DNA of 64,000 nt, taken from positions 124,001 through 188,000 of the forward strand of contig NZ_AWUN01000004.1 in NCBI RefSeq assembly GCF_000499285.1. Direction: 5' to 3'. The translations under genes were made by a program, and so were the position numbers. The notes under the pieces are model-generated. The model did no database searches, was not told the DNA's origin, and saw nothing but the letters and a program-made list of their open reading frames with translations. Positions 56,324 to 64,000 of this stretch are shown here, one piece after another (position 1 is the stretch's first letter; each line of letters opens with the position of its first letter). This DNA comes from Bifidobacterium sp. 7101. GTDB taxonomy: Bacteria > Actinomycetota > Actinomycetes > Actinomycetales > Bifidobacteriaceae.

Positions 56324-58438
56324 TCAGTGCTGGTCCGTTGCGGACGGCCCGTTTACGCTGCGCCTGAGCTCCTCAGGAATTTCCACAGGTGGCTGCTCGG
56401 AGTCCGGCCGATCCGGCGCAGACAGCCAAAGCTGACGCTCGGGAGCCTTGCGCAAGCCGGCAAAGACCGCAGCCAGCTCGTCCTTGTTCAAAGTCTCTTT
56501 GACCAGGAGCTGCCGAACAAGCTCGTCCAACACGTCACGGTTCGCGGTGATGATCTGCCAGGCCTCTTGATGTGCCGTCTCGATAAGATTGTGGATTTCC
56601 TCATCGATGGCCTCGGCGGTCTTCTCCGAATAGTTGTGGGGCTTCAAAGCATCAAGCCCGGAATCCTGGTCGTTCTCGTCAGCCCACTTGATGGCACCCA
56701 GCTTGGATGAGAAGCCATACTGCAGGACCATCTGCCGAGCGATGCTGGTGGCCTTCTCGATATCGTTGGAGGCACCGGTGGTCGGGTCGTGGAAGACTAC
56801 TTCTTCTGCAACGCGGCCACCCATGGCGTAGGCCATCTGGTCCAGCAGCTCGTTGCGGGACTGCGAGTAGCGGTCAGTGGTGGGCATGACCGCGGTATAA
56901 CCCAGGGCCCGTCCACGCGGCAGAATGGTCACCTTGGTGACCGGGTCGGTATGGTGTAGGGCCGCAGCAACCATGGCGTGGCCGCCCTCGTGGTAGGCGG
57001 TGTTGCGCATCTCAGCCAGGGCCATGCCCTTGGTCCGCCGCCGAGGCCCGCTCAACACACGGTCGATGGCTTCGTCAATGGCCCGGTTGTCGATCAGCTG
57101 GGCATCGGAACGAGCGGTCAACAGTGCCGCCTCATTGAGCACGTTGGCCAGGTCGGCGCCAGTGAAGCCGGGTGTACGCACGGCCACAGTGTGCAGATCC
57201 ACATCAGGCACGAAAGGCTTGCCCTTGGCGTGGACCTTGAGGATGGCCTCGCGGCCTTCCAGGTCCGGGGCCTCCACGGCCACCTGACGATCGAACCGGC
57301 CGGGCCTGAGCAGGGCCGGGTCCAGGATGTCGGGACGGTTGGTGGCTGCAATGATGATCAGGTTGGTGTCATTGTCGAAGCCGTCCATTTCGACCAGCAG
57401 CTGATTCAGGGTCTGCTCGCGCTCATCGTGACCGCCGCTCATACCGGAGCCGCGCTTGCCGCCCACTGCATCGATCTCGTCGATGAAGATGATGGCCGGC
57501 GCATTCTTCTTGGCCTCGTCAAACAGGTCACGCACTCGGGAGGCGCCCAGACCGACGAACATCTCGACGAAGTCTGAGCCCGCCATTGAGTAGAAGGGCA
57601 CGCTGGCCTCGCCGGCAATGGCCCTGGCCAACAGGGTCTTACCGGTTCCAGGAGGGCCATAGAGCAGGACGCCTCGGGGAATGCGGGCGCCCAGGGCCTT
57701 GTACTTGGAGGGATCCTTGAGGAACTCCTTGATCTCCTCCACCTCCTGGACAGCGGCCTCCTCTCCGGCCACGTCCGAGAACTTGGTCTTGGGGGTCTGC
57801 CCGTCGTTGAGCCGGGCGGAGTTCTTCTTGCCGCCCATTCCGAACATGCCGCCGCCGGCCGCCGAAGACATACGCGAGAGCAGGAACCAGAAGACTCCCA
57901 GAATGATCAGCATGGGCAGGATGGAGGAGATCAGGTAGCTCATCATGCTGGTCTGCGGCACCACCGAGTTGTACCCCTCGGAGGGCTTGGCCTTCTCGAC
58001 GGCCTTGACAACCTGCTCTCCCTGGGCCTCAACGTAGTAGAACTGAACGTCCTTGCCGAAGTTCTTGGAGGTGCGGTTGCCGCGGAAGCCGGGTACATCC
58101 TTGACGAAGTCGCTGTTGAGCTTGAGTTCGACGACCTGCATCTTCTCGGTGATCTCGGCCTTCTTGATTATGCTGCTGCGGTCGTTCAGCAGCTCCAGGC
58201 CATCCTGGGTATTGATGGTCTGGGCACCGTTCTGGCTGCTGAAGAAGCCGAAAATAGCCAGGATGATGACCACGGCCAGAATCCCCCAGAGCCAGGGGGA
58301 ACGCCAGAAGGAGCGGTTGCCCCCGTTGGGGCCGGAACCATTGTTGCCCAGGTTGAAGTTGAAGGGGTTGTTGCCCTTGTCCCCGTTGTCCCTGCCTCCA
58401 TTGGGCGGACCCTGCTGCGGTCCCTGTGAGTAGCTCAT
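56324..58438 (-). CDS. ftsH: ATP-dependent zinc metalloprotease FtsH
   Basis: 704 residues. A Gly/Asn-rich N-terminus (1-42) precedes helix 1 (about 46-66), an outside domain, and helix 2 (about 168-189). AAA domain: Walker A GPPGTGKT (261-268), Walker [12 protein letters not shown], and the second region of homology with Arg fingers near [19 protein letters not shown]. Zinc site HEGGH (483-487), where most FtsH have HEAGH; the HExxH consensus is kept. Degrades membrane and regulatory proteins. Overlaps hpt by 4 bp. Ends with a polar tail. Confidence 0.97.
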   Translation of the reverse strand: MSYSQGPQQGPPNGGRDNGDKGNNPFNFNLGNNGSGPNGGNRSFWRSPWLWGILAVVIILAIFGFFSSQNGAQTINTQDGLELLNDRSSIIKKAEITEKMQVVELKLNSDFVKDVPGFRGNRTSKNFGKDVQFYYVEAQGEQVVKAVEKAKPSEGYNSVVPQTSMMSYLISSILPMLIILGVFWFLLSRMSSAAGGGMFGMGGKKNSARLNDGQTPKTKFSDVAGEEAAVQEVEEIKEFLKDPSKYKALGARIPRGVLLYGPPGTGKTLLARAIAGEASVPFYSMAGSDFVEMFVGLGASRVRDLFDEAKKNAPAIIFIDEIDAVGGKRGSGMSGGHDEREQTLNQLLVEMDGFDNDTNLIIIAATNRPDILDPALLRPGRFDRQVAVEAPDLEGREAILKVHAKGKPFVPDVDLHTVAVRTPGFTGADLANVLNEAALLTARSDAQLIDNRAIDEAIDRVLSGPRRRTKGMALAEMRNTAYHEGGHAMVAAALHHTDPVTKVTILPRGRALGYTAVMPTTDRYSQSRNELLDQMAYAMGGRVAEEVVFHDPTTGASNDIEKATSIARQMVLQYGFSSKLGAIKWADENDQDSGLDALKPHNYSEKTAEAIDEEIHNLIETAHQEAWQIITANRDVLDELVRQLLVKETLNKDELAAVFAGLRKAPERQLWLSAPDRPDSEQPPVEIPEELRRSVNGPSATDQH

Positions 58439-59028
58439 GACTGCTCCCCCTGATCCTGTTCCTGGGTCGGGTCCATGTATTCCTCGGACCTGAGTACGGC
58501 TATCGAATCAAGATTACGGTACTGCTCGTCGTAATCCAGTCCGAAGCCCACAACGAATTCGTCGGGTATGGCGAACCCTGGATACTTGACATCCACCTCG
58601 ACCTCGTGTCGCGAGGTCTTGTCCAGCAGGGTGAAGATCTCCACCGATGCAGCTCCTCGCTCTTTGAGATGCTCAACCAACCAGTGCAAGGTGTAGCCGG
58701 AATCGATAATATCCTCAACGATCAGAATATGCCGTCCGCGCACATCGCAGTCCAGATCCATCCTGATGTCCAGGTCCCCCTTGGAAACGCTGGTCTTGCC
58801 TGCCGGATAGCTGGAAATGCTCATGAACTCGATCTGAACCGGTATGGTGACGGCCTGTGAGAGGGCGGCAAGCGTGTTGAAAGCCCCTTTGAGCACGGCC
58901 AGCATGATCGGGTTCTTACCCTGGTAATCCCGGCTGACCTGCTCGGCCGTCCGGTTGATCAGCTCTTCTATCCGTTCCTTGGACACCAGTTCATGGTCGA
59001 TATGGGATTGAATATCAGCGATGCGCAT
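58435..59028 (-). CDS. hpt: Hypoxanthine(-guanine) phosphoribosyltransferase
   Basis: 197 residues from ATG 59028 (GGAG just before), 14 bp inside the tilS stop region; the longer frame to 59133 lies inside tilS. PRPP-binding motif ILIVEDIIDSGYTL; NPIMLAVLKGAF near the start; the base-specific C-terminal VVGFGLDYDEQYRNLDSIAVL. Salvages hypoxanthine or guanine. The dacB-tilS-hpt-ftsH order is conserved across Actinobacteria. Confidence 0.96.
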   Translation of the reverse strand: MRIADIQSHIDHELVSKERIEELINRTAEQVSRDYQGKNPIMLAVLKGAFNTLAALSQAVTIPVQIEFMSISSYPAGKTSVSKGDLDIRMDLDCDVRGRHILIVEDIIDSGYTLHWLVEHLKERGAASVEIFTLLDKTSRHEVEVDVKYPGFAIPDEFVVGFGLDYDEQYRNLDSIAVLRSEEYMDPTQEQDQGEQS

Positions 59029-60124
59029 GGTCTCCATCATTGCATATGAGAATGACTTGACCCTTACGGATTGCTGTATGGGAGCTGGGAAAACGGGGGC
59101 CCTGCTGGCCGTGCCATCGGCATACCAAATCATCCAGGGCCCGGACCTGCACGGCCGTGAACCGTATGTCCAGCCCGGTCAACACCTGAGCCAGCAGGCG
59201 GGTGCGCAGGGCCGGATGACAGTCGGCCAATCCGCGTGCATCCAAGCAGGCCAACACCCCCTCGGCTCTCTGGTCCGAGTCAGGGCGGGCGACCAGTCGC
59301 TGGAACAACCGATCCACCTGGGTGTCCAGATAATCCTGATCGAGACGGGCCATATCCGCACCCAGGGCCAGGCGGCGGACCATGTCCCGGCCGGCGAAGC
59401 GATTCAAGGCGGGCAGCAGGTCATGACGAATACGCGAGCGCAGCGGCAGTGACTCTGGAAGCGTCGAGCCGGCCGGCTGATCGTCGCCGTTGGTGGGGTC
59501 GTCCCACCAGTGGATCCCCTGCTGACGGCAAATGGCCGTGGTGTCTTTCCGATCCATGTCCAGGAATGGGCGCAGGTAGCGCATTCCTCCACGTTCCACA
59601 CGCCGGGCCATGCCGGTGATGGCCTCCAACCCCTGGGAGCGAATCAGGCCGATCAGCACCGTCTCGGCCTGATCGTCTCGGGTGTGCGCCAGGAGGACGA
59701 CCCTGGCGCCAAGCTTGAGGGCCTGCTCGGAGAGGGCCTGATAACGGGCTGCACGGGCATCGGCCTCGGGACCAGCCGAAGTGACGGGCACATCCACTCT
59801 GGTGACGTGGACCGGATTTAATCCCAGTTCCCGGCAGGTTCCAGCCGCGCGCTCGGCGATCCGATCCGAATCTGGCACCAGACCATGATCGATTAGCAGG
59901 GCCCCGCACCGCAACCCGGTCATATCGGCCACCAGGTGGGCCACGCAGGCCAGGGCCAGGGAATCCCGGCCTCCCGAGCATGCCACCAGAATCAGTGGGG
60001 CATCCGGATCGGGCCGGTGCATCCCGTGATGGGCGAACCGCTTATCCTGCAGGCCCAGGCCCTCCCGGTCCAGGGCTGAACGCAGGAGCCCCACTGCCCT
60101 TTTCATCTCCGCTGAATAGACCAT
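59015..60124 (-). CDS. tilS: tRNA(Ile)-lysidine synthase
   Basis: 369 residues from ATG 60124; MKRAVG six codons later is the alternative. PP-loop SGGRDS (50-55; usual form SGGxDS), then VLLAHTRDDQAETVLIGLIRSQGLEAITGMA and the DMDRKDTTAICRQQGIHWWDDPTN block. Modifies C34 of tRNA-Ile2 (CAU) to lysidine so it reads AUA; a CAU tRNA lies at 49.1 kb. C-terminal domain is short. The last 14 bp overlap hpt. Confidence 0.94.
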   Translation of the reverse strand: MVYSAEMKRAVGLLRSALDREGLGLQDKRFAHHGMHRPDPDAPLILVACSGGRDSLALACVAHLVADMTGLRCGALLIDHGLVPDSDRIAERAAGTCRELGLNPVHVTRVDVPVTSAGPEADARAARYQALSEQALKLGARVVLLAHTRDDQAETVLIGLIRSQGLEAITGMARRVERGGMRYLRPFLDMDRKDTTAICRQQGIHWWDDPTNGDDQPAGSTLPESLPLRSRIRHDLLPALNRFAGRDMVRRLALGADMARLDQDYLDTQVDRLFQRLVARPDSDQRAEGVLACLDARGLADCHPALRTRLLAQVLTGLDIRFTAVQVRALDDLVCRWHGQQGPRFPSSHTAIRKGQVILICNDGDHAHR

Positions 60125-60143
60125 GGTCCAGGCCGCTTTCCGC

Positions 60144-61649
60144 TTAGAGTCGATCCAGGGATCCGACCAGGGTGTCCACAGCATGCCGGGCAGCAGCCAC
60201 ATCCTCAGGATCGTTGACGACCACGGCAAAGACCAGAACACCGCCTGAGCGCCGAATCACATTGCCAGCCAACGAAGTCACATGGTCCAGGGTGCCGGTC
60301 TTGACCCTGATCAGCCCGTCAGCCTGATTGTCCATTTTGCGTCTGGCTGCTGTGCCGGTCAGCCCCACCACGGACAGACCCTTGACCAGGGGGGTCAACC
60401 CCTTCTCGGACAGGGCCAGCTGCTGGACGTCCGCCAAGGTACCCACCTTGAGACTGGAGCCAGGGGTCAGCCCCGAGCAGTCGGCCATGTTGAGGCCCGT
60501 GGTGTCTACGCCCAGCTTGTTCAGCGTGCTGGTCACGGCTTTCACGGCCCCGGCCGGGCTGTTGGGCATGTCCAGGGCCAAGGCGGTCAGACGGCCGAAA
60601 AGCTCGGCCAGACTGTTGTCGGAGTTGCGCAACATCAGCGACATGATCTCGCTGAGCCGTGCCGAACTGATATGGGCCAGCACCTTACCCTGTGCATGGT
60701 CGGTCCGATCGGGCGCCTGGGCATTGTCTACCTGAATACCTGACTCCATCAGACGGCTGGCAAAGACTGCTGCAGCAGCCCCTGCGGGGTTTTGGACCCT
60801 GGGCAGGTAGACCCCACCCGCGTCCGGATAGGTGACGGGCTCAGTCCGTCCCTGCCTGGCCTCATCCACGGCCATAGCGACAGGTTCCTGGAAATAGATT
60901 CCATCAGCATTGTTTGCTTCAATTCCCTTCGGCGACCGATCGTCGCCGAAGAGCGTGTCCTGGTAGGCCAAGGTCACTCGGCTGATCCCCTGCTGGTGCA
61001 GAGCTTGGGCCGTCTTCTCGGCCAGAGTCCCCAGACCGGCCCGGCCATTGACGTGCAGAGGATCGTCCTTGCCGACCCCTAGAAGCATATCGCCGTGACC
61101 GCGCAGGATCAGCGTCGCCTGCGAGGAGGAAGAGGAATTCAGAACCGCCTCAGTATCCAGTTGTGAGGACATATCCAGAACGGATGCTGCGGCTGCTGCT
61201 GTCAAGGTCTTCATGGTGGAGGCCGGCTGGCGCGCCTGGTCGGCATTCTTCTGAGCAAGCACGCGCCCATCAGCCTGCCGGACGACCAGCGAGTATGCAT
61301 TGCCCAGGCCCGGCGTGCCAGCGAAAGTGTTGACCAACTGCTGAACCTGACCGGCATCCACTGCGGACCCAGGCTTGTCTGCGACCAGGGTCGGCGGCTC
61401 GCCCATCAAGACAGCAGGGGGGACCGAAGAATGACTGGTCTTTGCCAAGGTCAGAGGTCCGGGCACCAGATCGGCCAAGTCCATGCACGCATAGCCGACA
61501 ACAAGCACGACAGCCACAAGCATGGCCAAGGCCACCCGCCAGCGTCGCTTGATCCGACGACGGCGTGTCATGCGCAGCTGATGTCTGTCACCCAATTGCT
61601 CACTCCCGGACTTGCCTTCGCCAACCGAGTTCGGCTCGGTCAGCATCAT
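60144..61649 (-). CDS. D-alanyl-D-alanine carboxypeptidase/endopeptidase (PBP4, DacB family)
   Basis: 501 residues. Basic cytoplasmic start, one membrane anchor (about 39-55), then a penicillin-binding domain with SxxK at Ser144-Lys147 (ASTMKT), an SDN-like motif in LMLRNSDNSLAELFG and KTGT near the end (RVKTGTLDHVTS). A large insert between the first two motifs is typical of class C PBP4. Trims or opens peptidoglycan cross-links outside the membrane. The start at 61649 is supported by a leaderless promoter (TAGGCT six bases upstream). First gene of the tilS-hpt-ftsH cluster. Confidence 0.93.
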   Translation of the reverse strand: MMLTEPNSVGEGKSGSEQLGDRHQLRMTRRRRIKRRWRVALAMLVAVVLVVGYACMDLADLVPGPLTLAKTSHSSVPPAVLMGEPPTLVADKPGSAVDAGQVQQLVNTFAGTPGLGNAYSLVVRQADGRVLAQKNADQARQPASTMKTLTAAAAASVLDMSSQLDTEAVLNSSSSSQATLILRGHGDMLLGVGKDDPLHVNGRAGLGTLAEKTAQALHQQGISRVTLAYQDTLFGDDRSPKGIEANNADGIYFQEPVAMAVDEARQGRTEPVTYPDAGGVYLPRVQNPAGAAAAVFASRLMESGIQVDNAQAPDRTDHAQGKVLAHISSARLSEIMSLMLRNSDNSLAELFGRLTALALDMPNSPAGAVKAVTSTLNKLGVDTTGLNMADCSGLTPGSSLKVGTLADVQQLALSEKGLTPLVKGLSVVGLTGTAARRKMDNQADGLIRVKTGTLDHVTSLAGNVIRRSGGVLVFAVVVNDPEDVAAARHAVDTLVGSLDRL

Positions 61650-61655
61650 CCAACT

Positions 61656-61661
61656 AGCCTA
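61656..61661 (-). promoter_or_regulatory. -10 element for the PBP4-type gene (leaderless)
   Basis: TAGGCT on the minus strand, six bases before ATG 61649, without a ribosome site; same sequence and spacing as before the M13 peptidase. Confidence 0.5.
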
Positions 61662-61681
61662 GTACTGGTCCTGTCACTGTC

Positions 61682-63313
61682 TCAGGACTGCAGAGAGGCA
61701 TATCGATCCAGAGTCAGCAGAATGGCCGACTGACGACGATCGAAGATTCGAGACCCTATAGCGACACCAACGGCAAGCACAATCAGACCGTTCGCCAGTG
61801 CGACGGGCATGGGCAGCCAGAGCGGAAGAATCCCGACTGTGGTCATGGCCAGTAATGCCACCAGGAAGGTGGGCAGCAAAATCACCAGGCTAGCCAGCAA
61901 CTGCAGCAAAGGCAGGAAGCCTTGGGCAACGGCTCGTCCCTGCGGTGAGGCGAAAGGTTGGTCCATGGAGGGTACCGGATAGATCAGCAGAGCCGAGAAG
62001 ACCTGGGCAACTCCCAGCCCAGACAGGAGCAATCCTACGGTCACAGCCAGCATATCCAGGGAGATGACCAGATCTCGTCCCCCCTTCATCGCCCCGGAAA
62101 GCGCCAAAGTCACCAGTCCAAGCAGGAGTATGCAGGGCATGGCCACGCTCAGATGGCTCTGGACACGCGAGAGCCGGTCCTCACGACCCTTCACTCCCGC
62201 CGCTATCTCCATGCGCAGGGCAAGCCCATCGTAGGCCAATGCATTGCCCTCGGGAACCTCCAGCACCCAGGCACCCACAACCGGCCCCAACCACAGCATC
62301 ATGGGCATCTGGCGGAAGATCACCGCGTATAGAACCACCACAACAAGTAGAAGCGGATAGCTAACAAGCCTGCGGGGGTCCTGACGAAGATAGATCAGCA
62401 ATCGCGCAGTCATGGCATCCACAGCGTCCCGGGACCGGCCCAGCATCCCCAGCCCCTTGGGGGCAACCGACCGTTCAGCACTCGCCCCAGCATGCAAACG
62501 GTCATGACGCAGGCACAGCATGCCGATCATGAAGCAGAGAGCCAGGGCGGCCAGCTCCATACACAGTCGTACGACCAGAGCCCACCATGATCCGGAAATG
62601 AAATCCTCCGGCAGGCGGACAGCAGCGCCCAGTGGCGTCCAGGCCAGTGTGTCGGCCAAGGACTTGAGGGAGTCAGTGTCGACTGCAATGCCATCCATAA
62701 TCCCGCTGTCCAGCAGAGAGGGCAACATGCACAAAAGCATGATCACCATGGTGACCAGCAGGTAGAGCCCGGATCGAGTGCGCTTGGAGACCACCAGGGT
62801 ACCGACCAGGTCCAAAACAGCCCGGGACAAGGCCAGCATGACCAGGACAGCCAGCAGGGCTGCAATCAAAGCCACGATCGCAGCTCCGACACCCATGCGG
62901 GCATAGATGGCCGTCAGGGCCAGGAAGCAGACAAGACCCGTCAATCCCGCAGGCCCGGTCAGCCCAGCCAGGTAGAGCCCCACCTGCAGCTGGCTGTCAG
63001 GAATCCCGTACAGGACGAATCGCGAAGGGCTCAGGTTCGACCCCTGGCCCAGAAAGGCCAGTTGAATCAGGATCACTCCCAGAGTCAACCCGACCAGGAG
63101 CAGGACCAATATGGCTCCCATACGCTGCCGGTCGCCCGGACCGGCAGTGGGCAGCCAGCTCCCCAGTGTCAGCGCACCCTGCCATGAGGCTAGGCAGATG
63201 CCTATGGCCATGAGCAGGCTGATGATGGCGCCGACCATCTGCCAGGAGGAACGCTTGGCGGTTCCCCAGGTAATGGACCAACGCATGGCGATGATGGTGG
63301 ATGCCGCGCTCAT
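61682..63313 (-). CDS. ABC exporter membrane protein
   Basis: 543 residues with about twelve hydrophobic segments and no large soluble domain (for example AIISLLMAIGICLASWQGAL, AAIVALIAALLAVLVMLALSRAVLDLVGTLVV, LLLVVVVLYAVIFRQMPMMLWLGPVVGAWVLEV, LIVLAVGVAIGSRIF). Shows the ABC-2 exporter layout seen with stand-alone ATPases in Actinobacteria. Its start overlaps the stop of the ATPase gene upstream on the minus strand by 4 bp. The cargo is unknown. Confidence 0.82.
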   Translation of the reverse strand: MSAASTIIAMRWSITWGTAKRSSWQMVGAIISLLMAIGICLASWQGALTLGSWLPTAGPGDRQRMGAILVLLLVGLTLGVILIQLAFLGQGSNLSPSRFVLYGIPDSQLQVGLYLAGLTGPAGLTGLVCFLALTAIYARMGVGAAIVALIAALLAVLVMLALSRAVLDLVGTLVVSKRTRSGLYLLVTMVIMLLCMLPSLLDSGIMDGIAVDTDSLKSLADTLAWTPLGAAVRLPEDFISGSWWALVVRLCMELAALALCFMIGMLCLRHDRLHAGASAERSVAPKGLGMLGRSRDAVDAMTARLLIYLRQDPRRLVSYPLLLVVVVLYAVIFRQMPMMLWLGPVVGAWVLEVPEGNALAYDGLALRMEIAAGVKGREDRLSRVQSHLSVAMPCILLLGLVTLALSGAMKGGRDLVISLDMLAVTVGLLLSGLGVAQVFSALLIYPVPSMDQPFASPQGRAVAQGFLPLLQLLASLVILLPTFLVALLAMTTVGILPLWLPMPVALANGLIVLAVGVAIGSRIFDRRQSAILLTLDRYASLQS

Positions 63314-64000
63314 TGCGTCTCCTGGTCTTCCTCGGACCCGGAGCCGTTCAGCCAGGCGATTCGCTTAGCCTGGTGACGGCCGCCGACAAGCTCCAGGAAG
63401 CGATCCTCCAGGTCCTCGCCGGAAGCGACCTGGGCCACCGTACCATCAGCCCGAACCAGACCATGGTCGATGATGGCCACATGGGTGCACATCCGCTCCA
63501 CCAAGGCCATAACATGCGAGGAGATGACCACTGTTCCTCCGGTATCGACATACTCGGCCAGGATGTCCTTGAGATTGGCGCTGGAGACTGGGTCAACCGA
63601 TTCGAAGGGCTCATCCAGCACCAGGAGCCTAGGGGAATGAATCATGGCTGTGGCCAGGCAGATCTTCTTGGTCATGCCCGATGAATAATCACAGACCCGC
63701 TTGCCACCGGCATCAGTCAGGTCGAAGGCCTCCAGCAGGTCCCTGGCCCGGCCCAGGGCCTCACTGCGCGACATCCGTCGAAGCATGCCCGAGTAAACCA
63801 GCAGTTGCAGACCTGTCAGCCTATCGAAGATCTGATCGCCCTGGGGCATGACGCCGATGATCCGCTTGGCTGTATCCACGTCCGACCACACGTCCCTGCC
63901 CAGGATCATGACATTGCCGGAGTCGGGCACCAGGAGACCGGTCATCATGTTCAGCGTGGTGGTCTTCCCCGCGCCATTGGGGCCGACTATCCCATAGAAG
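63310..64000 (-). CDS. ABC transporter ATPase, 5' end beyond window
   Basis: Open on the minus strand to base 64000, so the start is outside. Walker A GPNGAGKTTT is at the edge, then GVMPQGDQIFDRLTGLQLLVYSGML, signature YSSGMTKKICLATAM, Walker B LLVLDEPFESVDPVS and H-loop ISSHVMALVERMCTHVAIIDHG. The signature reads SSGM in place of SGGQ. Forms an exporter with the 12-helix protein. The Glu-to-Phe change after Walker B Asp-Glu-Pro is in the D-loop neighbourhood and may be normal for this subfamily. Confidence 0.9.
   Translation of the reverse strand, partial: FYGIVGPNGAGKTTTLNMMTGLLVPDSGNVMILGRDVWSDVDTAKRIIGVMPQGDQIFDRLTGLQLLVYSGMLRRMSRSEALGRARDLLEAFDLTDAGGKRVCDYSSGMTKKICLATAMIHSPRLLVLDEPFESVDPVSSANLKDILAEYVDTGGTVVISSHVMALVERMCTHVAIIDHGLVRADGTVAQVASGEDLEDRFLELVGGRHQAKRIAWLNGSGSEEDQETQ

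Overview
The window reads as one stretch of chromosome from a high-GC actinobacterium, most likely a member of the Bifidobacteriaceae. Support: GC-rich codon use throughout, strong AGGAGG-type ribosome sites, a GH42 beta-galactosidase, an actinobacterial dapD, an ftsEX/prfB/smpB cluster, a dacB-tilS-hpt-ftsH-folB cluster followed by a DUF3180-type protein, and TANNNT -10 boxes six bases before ATG (leaderless transcripts). Species cannot be fixed from the sequence alone.

Layout. 0-5 kb: a minus-strand oligopeptide ABC operon (binding protein, two permeases, two ATPases; the last is cut by the window edge). 5-13.7 kb: coaX, a GH42 beta-galactosidase whose 3' end overlaps coaX convergently, an RluA-type pseudouridine synthase, glmS, and a polar amino-acid ABC operon. 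13.9-20 kb: smpB, a secreted CHAP-domain hydrolase, ftsX, an ftsE with a very long charged tail, and prfB. 20-30.6 kb: a 43-residue membrane protein, dapD, gltA, map, an HdeD-like protein, an M13 peptidase, an SSB paralog, exonuclease III and proS. 30.6-34.5 kb: an accessory-looking cassette with an AT-rich, palindrome-rich promoter, a small secreted four-cysteine basic protein, an ABC ATPase and two membrane proteins. 34.7-46.7 kb: GNAT acetyltransferase, PIF1-like helicase, orn, guaB, a WecA/TagO-like transferase, Sua5-type protein, prmC, prfA, rpmE, an acetoin/butanediol dehydrogenase, and a MalY-type C-S lyase divergent from a YheO-type regulator. 46.7-49.1 kb: an AT-rich, gene-poor segment with a compact structured RNA candidate (three-way junction plus terminator-like hairpin behind a TATAAT promoter) and one anchored coiled-coil protein, ending at a CAU-anticodon tRNA. 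49.2-64 kb: an orphan peptide-binding lipoprotein, a YkoE-like S component, ettA, tesB-type thioesterase, a DUF3180-like protein, a degenerate folB-folK fusion, ftsH, hpt, tilS, a PBP4-type carboxypeptidase, and an ABC exporter cut by the right edge.

Most genes are housekeeping: translation (prfA, prfB, prmC, smpB, rpmE, ettA, proS, tilS, Sua5), cell wall and division (ftsEX with its probable hydrolase, dacB, dapD, glmS, WecA-like) and nucleotide metabolism (guaB, hpt, orn). The parts most worth a second look are the 31-34.5 kb peptide/ABC cassette, the structured RNA near 47.0 kb, the FtsE tail, and the apparent decay of folate synthesis (FolB-FolK active sites eroded, no folE or folP beside ftsH). 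All functional calls are by reading protein sequence and motifs; no database search was run.
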